Origin: Prinsepia uniflora
Taxonomy: Eukaryota; Streptophyta; Magnoliopsida; Rosales; Rosaceae
Assembly (NCBI GenBank): GCA_032719365.1
Contig: CM064871.1
Coordinates: 66,293,483 to 66,357,482 of the forward strand
Direction: 5' to 3'
DNA length: 64,000 nt
Position 1 is the stretch's first letter. Each line of letters starts with the position of its first letter. A program made the translations under genes and the position numbers. The notes beneath the pieces are model-generated. The model was given only the letters and a program-made list of their open reading frames with translations. It searched no databases and was not told the DNA's origin. Of the stretch, positions 44,074-55,191 are shown piece after piece.

Positions 44074-46900
44074 ATGGGAAGAGTAAAGCTAAAGATAAAG
44101 AGGTTGGAAAATACAAATGGGCGTCAAGCAACTTATGCCAAGAGGAAGCATGGCATCATGAAAAAGGCTAATGAATTATCCATACTTTGTGACATAGACA
44201 TTGTTCTTCTCATGTTTTCACCAACCGGAAAACCCTCATTATGCAGTGGCAAACGCAGGTATGTACAACTTTAACATAGGTTTTCATGTTTGATGTTGCA
44301 AACTATTCAGGTTTAAAACCTTTAGTTAAATCAAAGCAATGGATTAGGAGGATTCCGTTGATAGATGTCTAATGTGGGAGGCACCTTAATTCGTTAAAAA
44401 AATTAGGTTAATACTTAATAACCAAATTCATTCACTTTAGGAGTTACAATGTGAGCCCAACAGGAGAAGACCTTTTATGCTTGTAGATTCTTTTGATGTA
44501 TGAGAAAATAAGAGAAAATAATGACATACCATAACATTCAATTCCTTTGCCAGTGTTGAACAAGTCTCATTTTTTATATTCTTCAATGGAGATTAGTATG
44601 TCTTCATGACTGGTAATGCTTTCTCCACATGAAGATTATGCACTGGCATTTATGAATATTGTGTGTCATGCACTTCCTCTGTGTCTGTGTTTGTAAGAGT
44701 ATAGCCTTTGAGCAGGAATGTTTATCATCATTGTCATTTGTAACTTTCCCTTTCCTTCTGTGTTTGAATTTAATAGCATTGAAGAGGTTATAGCAAAGTT
44801 CGCTCAACTTACTCCACAGGAAAGAGCGAAAAGGTAATTTTCTTCACTTAACAAAACATATCATGTATTGAATTAAGTTGATATAGAATCCTATCTAAAT
44901 TTCTTTTCATTGAATTGTTATAGGAAATTGGAAAGCCTCGAAGTAAGTCCCTTTGACAACCTATTTTTTCAGTAAATGATGTTATCGTACTTTCCATCTT
45001 TCTGTTTGGATATAACATATGTATCATCATTTGTCATAAAATGCTATCTCTTAAATAGTTTTTGATTCTCATTGAGAGTTTAGGCACTGAAGAAAACATT
45101 CAAGAAGTTGGATCATGACGTGAATATACAAGAATTTTTGGGTACAAGGTATGCAACCTTACATACTGGGTCAAAAAAAAAAATTCTAAATTTGTAATCC
45201 ATCTAATATGTTATTATTCTTTTCTCTTTCTTTCAGTTCTCAAACAATCGAGGTAAGCATGCAAACTATTTTTCCAGTTTTCTTCACCTTTCAAGACTCT
45301 TGGTCACATTTCACTGGTTCATGCCTGTATCTTCCCCTCTCTTTTCTGGACAGGACCTGTCTAATCAGGCTAGGTTATTGCAAACCCAAATTTCCGAAAT
45401 TAAAAAGAGACTAAGGTGAATACCTGAATGTTGATTCCTTGTTTTATTCATATTGCTGCACTGAAGCTTTACTATGGTGAATGACCTGATTGTATGCTAA
45501 TTCTATACAATCTTCAATTGTACAGCTGTTGGACCAGCCCTGATAAGATCAACAGTGTAGAACAGTTGGGGCAAATGGAAGATTCATTGAGAGAATCGGT
45601 TAACCAGATACGAACGCATAAGGTATTCTCTCTGTTCTGTTGTAGGTCTCATTTTAAGAAATTTGGTGTTTCCTGCCTGAACTTAGGATTATGTTCCTTG
45701 CTAGGGTCGGCAGTGGGCAATTTTTTCATTGTCTAGTTCACAAGTTTGTAAGCTGTGCTACTTAATAAAGTTAGACTAGTTCTCCATTGAAATTTTGCCC
45801 TTGATATATTAATTTCGAGGATTTTTGCCCAAGAAATTGTAGAAATGATTTGGTTTGATCTTGTGGGATGGGACCCTAAAAGATCAGAAGGGACCAGAAA
45901 ATCTAAATTGCCACCCCCTAGACATGAGTTAGTGTATGTGATATCACTAGAATTTCACAGCATCTTTTTTCTGTAGTTTCCGAAAAACGTGCCACCTTTT
46001 CTTCCAATCGGTTCTAGACCTTGTGATACTAATGCTATTCATTTTTCTTTTTGCAGGAAAACTTACAAAAGCAGCAACTTATGTCGTTAGAATGCACTAG
46101 TCAGGTAGAGGAATGCTTCTGGTTTGAGAAAACATTCCCGATGAATATCTACATTTCAATACGGGTACATCTAAACTTTATGATTCTCATCGTGCAGTTT
46201 CAAAATGGATTGCATATACCTTACAACATGAATTCTGAGCAACAACTCCAGCCTTTGTCATGGATTCCTACTAGTGAAAGTCGCCACATGGTTTTACCTG
46301 ATGACCCGAACTTGCTACCCCATAGGTGAGTGGTACCTTTTATCTATTAATTTTTTTATTCATTTTCAATAAAATTTTGAATTGGTCTAATGATGGATTG
46401 CCTTTACCTCGCAAGCGTAACTCAATGGAAGAATATTTATTTCTAGGGATATGGAGTGCTCTGCAAGTTCCTCTTTCGGGAGTTATTCTGGTTACCTTGG
46501 CACAGGAAAAAGTTCAGAGATTTCTACTCCTGGGCAAGATAACAGTGCTCTTAACGACTTAAGCAGAACTGCACCTCTGAGGCTACAGCTGGGTGGGCAA
46601 TTTCCCTACCTGCCTTACAATCTCAATATGCTGACTGATACGAAATTTCAACCACCAGCAGAACTGAGTCCTCAAGAAAACCCTGTGGAGTATAATGTTA
46701 ATGGAAATTTTGAAGCTCCTAGACCCGAGTTTTACTCTTCACAGCATAGTTGGGCTTCCACATCCGGTCCTTGTGCTGTTACCATGTTTGACGAGCATTT
46801 ATATTCGCAGGTCATTTTTCCCTTCCCCTATTCCTGAGGTTTTCACTGCATTTTTCTTCTTTAAAAGCATCTTAATTGGTTGATGCAGCAGTCAAACTGA
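44074..46900 (+). CDS. MIKC*-type MADS-box transcription factor (AGL30/AGL65-like, P clade)
   Basis: Eleven exons can be joined with GT-AG borders and conserved phase: 44074-44258, 44777-44833, 44924-44942, 45084-45148, 45237-45252, 45354-45415, 45526-45622, 46057-46104, 46198-46325, 46447-46810, 46889-46900; about 350 aa. Residues 1-62 are a MADS domain (MGRVKLKIKRLENTNGRQ, then KANELSILCDIDI). An I region (EEVIAKFAQLTPQERAKR) and a divided, coiled-coil K-like region (TFKKLDHDVNIQDFLG, LSNQARLLQTQISEIKKRL) follow, then a long C-terminus (WSFGSYSGYLGTG-type Ser/Gly-rich). Many short exons in the K region mark the MIKC* class, which acts as P/S heterodimers in pollen in Arabidopsis; the role here is inferred. 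Residue 57 is Cys where relatives usually have Phe. The short last exon is the least certain. Confidence 0.88.
46105..46197 (+). other. 93-nt stop-free intron of the MADS gene
   Basis: Bounded by CAG|GTAGAG and GTGCAG|TTTC. The length is a multiple of three and the frame stays open through it, so retention would add 31 residues without a frameshift. It is treated as an intron because CTSQ-FQNGL is contiguous in family members as I recall them. Confidence 0.65.
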
Positions 46901-47340
46901 GGTCTATGAATGATTTTGTTGGTTCATCCACGGATGGGGGGGTTACCGGAGAAATCATCTGTCAGTGTTTGAGAATATAAATACTCATCTATCAAGGCGT
47001 GGAAATATAGAGCAGAAGGTTACAGTGAGCGTACAGTGCGGGTTGAACACGTTATGGCCCTGTCATGAGTCATTAGTCCCTTGCCAAAGCAGAAGGAACC
47101 CCCCTTGGTGCTGATGCCCTAAAATGAGGTACCAAAGCTCTGATGAGAGATCTTCTGTGTGTTTGATATACATATATGATATATATTATAAATATAGGTT
47201 TTTGTCTGAGTTTTTCTATTTTTGCTCCCTCCCCTCATTTCTTGGCTGACACGGTTGCCAGTGGCAGTTTAGGTGCTCCCTTCCCTTGCTCCCCTCTCAG
47301 TATTCTGAGCTTGTAAATAAAAGTACATATAAACCATATA
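46901..47340 (+). other. 3' UTR of the MADS gene
   Basis: Non-coding after the TGA at 46898-46900. An AATAAA at 47316-47321 is a candidate polyadenylation signal. The exact end is unknown. Confidence 0.4.
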
Positions 47341-48051
47341 GTACAAAAAACATATTCAAAAGTTTGCCTACAATTCCATGCGCCCCGCGCGCTCCCTTTG
47401 CTCACTGCAAAAAACCACGAACCGTCTGCTTCAGTCAATGCATCTGTAAATTTTAAACTTTCAAGATATTATCTTTCATAAACAAAATTGTTTTAAGATT
47501 CTTGAATCCGGTGAATAAACTATATCATGTCTGGCACTCACAAGTCACAAGCAATGAGTCGCCTTGCAGTTGGGCTCAAATGGAGGCACATCACTTGTAT
47601 AAGACTGAAACGTGTTGGGCAAGTGCCGTACTAGGCTGTAATTTCTCCAGAAATGGGTTTTTGCGTATGTGATGTTTCATTGTTTCCTGCGTAGATTCTC
47701 TATGTGGTCATTTCATTTCTTTTTGTTGTTAACTGGTAAGAATCTCGAGGCAATATATGCTGAAAGAGACATAAGAGACAATCAATGAGACATTGAAATC
47801 AGTTTGGAGAGCATATCTCCTTACAAATTTTTCTGATTCCAACTCATTATTCCCATATATATATATATATTTACAGATTTATAATAAAATTATTATCTCT
47901 CGATTCATCGTATCATGATATTGATGAATAAGAATAGTTAATCACGTTATTTATACGATAAATTAGTTTATAATTAAACATAAACACATCACATTTCAAT
48001 TGGCTTATAATCAAACATAGCACATCACATTTCAATTCTAGTTCTAGTTAT
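47341..48051. other. Intergenic DNA
   Basis: AT-rich, no gene. An imperfect 35-bp tandem duplication (ACACATCACATTTCAATT) lies at 47975-48040. Confidence 0.45.
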
Positions 48052-48750
48052 TTATACATACACCCCCCGAAATTTCTCGTGTTTACATAAACATTTCTTC
48101 AGGTTTTAACTACACAAACACCCTCTCCGACCGTTGTGCATAAACTCTTCTATTAAAATTTTATTTAGAATGACAAAATTACCCTTTTGTTTATAGCTAT
48201 CTCACAACCAAACAACTTTCCTCAATTTTTTATTTTTTATAAAAAATTCTGCCATTTTTATTTAAAATAATAATACAAACTAAAAATTAAAACAAAATCT
48301 ACTCGCTTTTAATAATATTAAAACAAAAAATTAAAAAAACTCATTTGTGAGATTGCTTAATTTTTATAAAAAAATTATATATAATTGAGCAAGAATTATC
48401 GTTAACAATTATTTAAAAATTGAATAATTTTTTATAATTCATGTTAATTTTGCCTTTTTTAATATTATTAAACATGGAAGATTTTATTTTTTATTTTTTT
48501 AAAAAAATAGCAGAATTTCTTATAAAAAATTGGGGAAAGGTGTTTGGTTGAGATAACTTAATCTTTATTAAGGCTTGTTATCCAAGAATAATTTTGTCGT
48601 TATAAATAAAAATGTAAAGAGAAGGAGTTATACACCAAGATTTTGAAACCTGATGAAATATTTATGTAATTGTTAAAATTTGAAAGGAAATTTGCATAAA
48701 CACAAGAAATCTCATTAAGTATATGTGTAAAATCTCAAGAGGTGTATATG
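48052..48750. mobile_element. Fold-back (long inverted repeat) element
   Basis: The outer ends are TATACATACACCCCCCGA and, inverted, CATATACACCTCTTGA. Matching inner arms include CTCACAACCAAACAAC (near 48190) against GTTTGGTTGAGA (near 48545), and AATTTTTTATAAAAAATTCTGCC-like AT-rich text on both sides. Arms of about 200-250 bp enclose a short AT-rich loop. No coding. It fits a MITE of uncertain superfamily. Confidence 0.6.
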
Positions 48751-49717
48751 TCACACCACGAGACATCCGTACTTGAAATTTTTCTTAATTTATGAGTGAT
48801 TAGTTTTTTTATTTTATTTTTATGTGCAGGCCCTCTTGGGCTGGATTGATTGTAGGCTTTATGTATAGGCTTTCATCAACCATATAGCCCATGTCGTGCC
48901 TTAGTCCGCCTGCATAATCGTACCTGATTCCTGATGAGGGATAGCAGCAGGCCCTTACCAATATAATCCTCACTAAATTCCCACTTCACATGATATTGTA
49001 GAGTACAAATGACCCACATCTACATTCCCATTCCCATTCCCATAAGCTCAAATTTCTTTATGTTAATTTTGTTGTATTTCAATATTCTTTCCCAAATTTA
49101 ATGTCACTCATACTTAGTGAGCATTTTAATTGTATATCTTTGAATTTCAAATGCAAAAATGAGACTGATAAATTATAAAATTAGCAAATCCATTACTAGT
49201 TGGAAAATGGAAATTTACATTTCAAATATGACAACCAAAGACCTCCTTACTGATCCGGCATGAGCTGCTTACAATAATGGCCTTAAACAAAACAAGCACA
49301 AAATGCTTCACGATTTCAGATACCAATGGCGGGTGGTCAATGGTCAAAGTCCACCTCTGCCAACTTCTGCTTTTACAATTATAGCAGAAGTAAAAAAAAG
49401 GGAAAAAAAATCCAAAAAGGGGTTAGAGTCCCAAAGATAGGGTACCCTAGACCCTTACACTGATAAAATTTGAAAATTAAAAAAAGATGGGAGAGCCCTT
49501 TTAAAATAAGCCCTACAAACTTCTGACCACAGAGGACAGAAGACTGGCTCACATAACCCATAACTACTATAGCATACTAAATTAATATCCTAGTATACTA
49601 AGAGTCATCATACTAATCTTAATCATAATTGAATACCCAGTATTTATATATAATAATATCATGTAATTAATAACCTAGGAAATGACTAAATACGGAGGGT
49701 GAATTTCCCAAAATGCC
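48751..49717. other. Intergenic DNA downstream of expansin
   Basis: No gene seen. The expansin 3' UTR should lie just below 49718. Confidence 0.4.
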
Positions 49718-50665
49718 TCAGCGGAACTGGGCACCACTGTAGGTCTGCCCAAAGGACCATCTTGCTGGGGCAGCATTGTAGGACACCACGGTACGGCCGT
49801 CACTGGTGGTGACCTTAAAAGAGAGGCTCTGGCCGTTGAGGTAAGAGTTGCTTTGCCAATTTTGCCCCCAGTTCCTGGACATTGCTTGCCAACCAGTTCT
49901 AGACCCTTTGATCGAAACAGAGTGCACATCCCCTGCACCACCGACGTTTGTGATGAGGACCAGGTTGAAGTAAGAGTGGCCGTTGATTGTGAATCTGATG
50001 CCTCCCCTTCTTCTACAGGGTACCCTACAAACAAAACGAGAAGAAATAAAATTAGTAATTTTTACTGCGGTAATTCCATAAAGTCTGCAACTTTTTTTGG
50101 GTAAAGATTGAATTTTTACCTTCTGTAAGAAACGGGGATTACTCCAGCTTTGTACTGAGCAATGTGCTGGAAGACAGGCTGAGAGAGGTCGAAGTGCTGC
50201 TGGGGAGGGTTGCACCACCCACCGGCATTGTTGGGGAGAGCGTTGTTCGGTGGGCAGAAATTGGTGGCGGTGACGACAATGGAGCCCGGCAGGCACCATT
50301 TCGGGTCACTCACACAGCGAATCTCATAGCAGGACCCACAACCCAGCCCATTGTTGAACAGAGCAGTGCTGAGAGCCGCCGTGTTTGTTCCATACCCCTG
50401 GCTGTAGAGGTTCCCATATCCACAAGCTCCACCTGAGAAAAACAAATAGATACAACCCCCAAATAAGAAAAACAAAGTTTCCGAATTTGAAACTATAATA
50501 AAAATCGGATCTTAATGAGGTTTGGTGTATACCCATTGTTCCAGAAGCATCACCGCCACCATAGAAGGTGGCCCGGGCGTTCACCCAGCCTCCTCCGCCG
50601 TAAGCATGCGCGGAGGAGACCATTGCAAGAAGACCCACCAAGAAAAACCCATTCGCAAGAGCCAT
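49718..50665 (-). CDS. EXPA: Alpha-expansin, secreted cell-wall loosening protein
   Basis: Three exons, 50533-50665, 50120-50432 and 49718-50024, with GT-AG borders, encode 250 aa, the normal expansin length. The start is the ATG at 50665, which directly precedes a hydrophobic signal peptide (MALANGFFLVGLLAMVSSAHA). Domain 1 (about residues 40-145) is the cysteine-rich GH45-like fold with GACGYGNLYSQGYG, CGSCYEIRC, NFCPPN and the HFD motif (QQHFDLS). Domain 2 is the C-terminal cellulose-binding (CBM63) domain, with NGHSYFNLVLITNVGGAGDV, the SRNWGQNWQSN aromatic stretch and WSFGQTYSGAQFR. Expansins loosen cellulose-matrix contacts without hydrolysis. All key residues are intact. The EXPA2/EXPA8-like subgroup is suggested, not proven. 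Confidence 0.95.
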
Positions 50666-50920
50666 TTTTTTCCTGCACTCAAACAAGTGACCCATTCAGC
50701 ATGCATTACCTCAAAAGCTAACATCTTTATTTCTTCCTGAAATCTGACGTAAAGTGAATTAACAGCCAACACAAAAAAGGAAATGCGAGATGGAGAATAT
50801 AAGTCCTTACATTGGGATAAAATTGGATGATGATAATGATGACAAGGAGGCTTAAGCAAATTTGAAGAGTGGAAGCCAATGGGAAGCAGATGAGTGAGGA
50901 ATGTGGGAGGGGGTTGGGTG

Positions 50921-50930
50921 GATTATATAG
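50921..50930 (-). promoter_or_regulatory. Candidate TATA box of the expansin gene
   Basis: The minus strand reads CTATATAATC about 255 bp upstream of the ATG, leaving a leader of roughly 220 nt. Confidence 0.5.
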
Positions 50931-51039
50931 AACTTTTGGGGGTAGGGTTAGCTTAGCTGGGACTATTCACAATTTCTCCACCATGACCACTGACATTAAT
51001 TTCTTTTATTTTGTTTATTTAATTTTTAAAAAATCTACA

Positions 51040-51477
51040 TTTGTTATTTGAGGGGTTGGGGACCATAAACGGCTGGGCTAACTGGTTTTAGAGTGGTTAA
51101 AACCAGGTCCATTTTGAGGTGGAAGGGTGGTTTTAGAGGCAAAAGCGTGTGGTTTTGTGGGGGGGAAATTTTGTGGGGGGGAAATTTCCCAAATCCAACT
51201 ATCCAAGCGAGCCATGGTGGTTTTTGTGGGGGGGTATTTTTGATGGGTGATGGTTCTATTTCTATAAAATCCATGCCTCGCATGCAAACCACTGCCTATT
51301 TTCCGCAAATACCCTTTTGTTGTTTTCTATGCTTCTTCTTCTCTTCTTTTTACTTTTCCTTCTCTTCTGCTTTCACATTCTCCTTCTAACTAATTTCAGT
51401 TTCAAGAACAAAATCTTACAAACAAAAAAAATTGAGCTGATTTAATCACTTCATAAATCACTTGTTGTAGCTCACTT

Positions 51478-51508
<31 letters not shown>

Positions 51509-52329
51509 TGTGTGAACCAAACTTATCTCTTATATTTTAATTTACTTTATTTTATAAAAAAAATAAATCCAAAAGTATTTAAAAATTCTTAAAAAATTAC
51601 TATTTACTATAACAAGTGCGTCTTTTTATCATATTACATGAGAAATGTTTGATTATGTACATACTCAGTAAAATGTCCATATAATTCAAGCAACTTAAAA
51701 CTATTTCCATATTTTACCGGTGTAAGCATCATACTCATAACTACGAAAATTGAAAACTACAGAGATATAGAACTGGAAAATTTAGAAGTTTGATTCGTAA
51801 AAAAAAATAAGAAAATATTAAAATAAAAAATTAGAATATATCAAATAATTATTCATTAAATAGAGTCAAACTGGATAGTAATTAATTTACAATAAATAAG
51901 TGATTATAAAATTTAGAATGCATGAAAAAACGTATCTAATTTCAAGTAAGTATGCCTTAAATATTGCACAACCACCATTTTACAAGAATATATATAATGA
52001 CTTTTTATGCACTACAACCAGAATTTAACTTACCTAACAAAATTTTCAACTTAAGAAAGTTTCTTGATAATGTAACAAAGTTTGTACATAACTGTACTTT
52101 AGTCGTTGAAATACTAATTGGACTTTTTTTCAGGGTTGGTATTTAAATTGTATTGACGATCTCTTATTGCGATCTGAAAATTATTGGCTTGGCATCATGT
52201 GATCTGATATTTTATGAGGATGAGAATTAGTTTCACAATAATATGTCTAAAAACACTGCAAACGGTTGACATGTAAAGAAAAGAAAAAACTCTAAGATAA
52301 AAAAAAAAAAATAGCCCTAATATAAACTT
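51040..52329. other. Upstream intergenic region of expansin
   Basis: A G-rich block (51155-51235) has three GTGGGGGGG runs. An (AT)n microsatellite lies at 51486-51509. The rest is AT-rich with no gene seen. Confidence 0.45.
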
Positions 52330-53024
52330 TGTTCATACCTAAATTAGTCGGTCTGACTAAAAGACCAAGTTGGCCTGCCTTGAACAAGCTTGAAGCTAAC
52401 CAACCACATTTGATCGGCTAGCCCACATGCGTCCCCAGAACAGGCCACCAAGGCCCTCACAACCGAAGAAGATCACATCTGACTAACCGACCAAGGTGAC
52501 ATTGTAACGGCCGTCCCGGAATTCGGGATTAGATTAGTAATTAATCATGATTAGTTGGGGTTAATCGGTGATTAGCTGGGCGAGTTTGGACGAACGATGC
52601 AAAATGACCGTTTTGCCCCTGATCTTGGCAAAACGTTGACTTTTCATTCTGGCGGTTAAATGGATTTGACCGATGACCGTGACATAGTTCGTGACGTCAC
52701 GAGTTCATAGACAGGTGGCACGTTCAATTCCGACGTTCGAGGAAGAAGTTATGACGTTCGGAAATTTAGGAGCATTTTGGTAATTTTGGTTAAAAGGGCT
52801 AAATAGTTGACTTTTTGACCGGGATGTCCGATGGCCGAGGGCCGAGGACTATTATGTAGATAAGGACAATGCGAATCCGTAGACAGGCGGCAGGTCGAAT
52901 TCGGACGTTCGACGGCGAAGTTACGGTTCACAGAAGTTCCAGATTACTATTCACGACGACACATTTTACGAGACAAAAAGTGCAGTTTTGTCTCTAGTGG
53001 GCCCAGCTTTTTAGATAGCCAATG

Positions 53025-53048
53025 GATGAGTGACAAGTGTCACCCATC
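53025..53048. promoter_or_regulatory. Conserved LTR palindrome (one mismatch)
   Basis: GATGAGTGACA / TGTCACCCATC round a two-base centre, in LTR I. Confidence 0.45.
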
Positions 53049-54199
53049 CACTAGCCAATCTCACACATACATGCATATCATCCCTTGCATTTTGCATAGA
53101 TCATTCCCATTTCAACCCAAAAACCCGATCTCCCATTCGACCCCAAAATCCAACCCTTCCCTTGTAACCATAACTGAGAGTGAGAGAGGAGGACTAAGGA
53201 TGACAGCTGATGGCTGGAACCGTCGTGCGCGGTGGTTGAAACCCAGAACCCGAGCGGGTACCCGGTAAGCCCCAAATTTCCTCTTACTTCGATTTTGTTA
53301 TTATGGGCTATTTTGGTTGATTAGGTTAGGCTTATTAGATGGTTAGGAGGGTTTTAGGATGATTTTGGATGGCTGTGGACGGCCACGAAGCCCAGGGGGG
53401 CAATCAGACGTTTTGGGCCGTGAGGGAGGAATAGAAAGAGATGGATTTTGGATGTTTTTCATAGTTTTCTTCATACCATTAGACTCCTAGGATTAAACTA
53501 GCAATTTTAGGATTTATTTGGACTGAAACGGATGGAAATTGAGGGAGGAATAAGGCCGGACCGGTCACGCCGGTCCAGGGAACCACTGAACCGGCCAGAC
53601 CGGTTCAGTCGTGAGGTTGAAGAAAACTGTTCACTGGCGCGTGAAGCCCACGCGCAGCCACTTCAGGCGGCGCGCGGCGACGTGTGGGGGAGATTTTGGG
53701 GAAAGTTCCAACATGTCAAATCTTCTATTCGATGTAACGAACATTTTGGGACTGGTTTCGTGTCGATCAGACACCGTCTCGATATGTTTTGGGGCATCGG
53801 AAGGTTTAGGATCGACTTTAAAAATAGTTAGAAAATCGAGAAAATTATGGGACTTCAATAAGAGGTTAATGAGGCTATTAGTAACCCGCTAAATGAATTT
53901 GGACAGGTTTAGGACTCCCGGTGAAGGTGATTGACCCGGGAGATGGTTATGGCACGCATATCGATGCACGGCTTCGGACGGTCTGTGAGTGGACCTTGAT
54001 TTCTAAACTGCGATGCATGCATAAATGTTTTATATGGATTATGAATATGATTTTATGATGTTGATTTGGATGCTTGTGATTTATATGATTTTACGCTTTA
54101 CGAGGCGATTTAAGTGTTTGCACGTAAATCGAGGTTTTCCAGTTTTATACTGATTTTCCATACTTATGGTTTTGGATATGATTTCATGAAATGGTTTTG

Positions 54200-54490
54200 G
54201 ATTCAAAAAGGTAAACTCGGGTTCGAAACCCATTTGATTTATGGAATCGGGCCGGAGGCCCAGTTGGTTTACGATTCGGACCGGAGGTTTAGTTTCTATG
54301 TGGATTCGGGCCTAATGCCCAGTTATGTGTTACAAATGGTTTTTACGGGTCATGACGGGTTATGGGAACCGACATGAACCCTTGAAATGGATTTACGGGT
54401 CATGACGGTTTATGGGAACCGGCATGAACCCATGAAAAGTTTTATGGTTCATGACGGCTTATGAGGGGCCGGGCATGAATCTTGGAAAGG
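54200..54490 (+). repeat. Phrase array of LTR I
   Basis: Units GGGTTcgaAACCC, GGGCCggaGGCCC, GGGCctaatGCCC, then three GGTTCATG/CATGAACC hairpin phrases. Confidence 0.75.
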
Positions 54491-55191
54491 TTTCAAGAAT
54501 GATTTCAAACATTTTTTCGTATTCCATCCTTTATATATGATTGTCTCCTTTGGGAGGGTCGTTGGCCTGGGTGGACCCCGGAGTAGTCACGGAGCACTGA
54601 CTGGGTGGAGTCGCCCCTAGTTGGGCTCTTTACTCTCAGGATAGGCATGGTTTGTTACCTCCAGGGAGGGTCATTGATCTACGGACATTGACCTGGGTGG
54701 ACCCTAGAGAGACTTGGGTTTGAGACCCCGGTTAGCACGCGCGTAGCTTTATTTTACCGTGACAGGTTCTTGGATATGAAATATAATGGATAAACATGAT
54801 TTCTATTGGTTTGGGAAATTGTGTTTATAATGATAAATGGATTTGGGCTGAGATCCCACGTATGTTTACTATATTCTGGTTTTCTGTAAATGGTTTTGGG
54901 CAGGAGCCCGGGTGACTTGTATTTACAGAATTTGGGGCTGAGACCCTAATTATGGATGTTTTAACATATATGATTGGATAAATGGTTTTACTATGCATGC
55001 ATGCTTTTTAGTGAAGGGTATAAAGGTCTCTTATTAAAAAAAAATTACGAAACTTATTACTTTTTGTCCACTCACAGTCTTTCTGTTTTTAATACCCTTC
55101 AGGTTGACATCGGATGTGGACTGTAGTAGAGACCGAGATATCACATGCCTCCTCCGGATCCTAGCGTACTCTGATAGCCCGGGAGGGAAAA

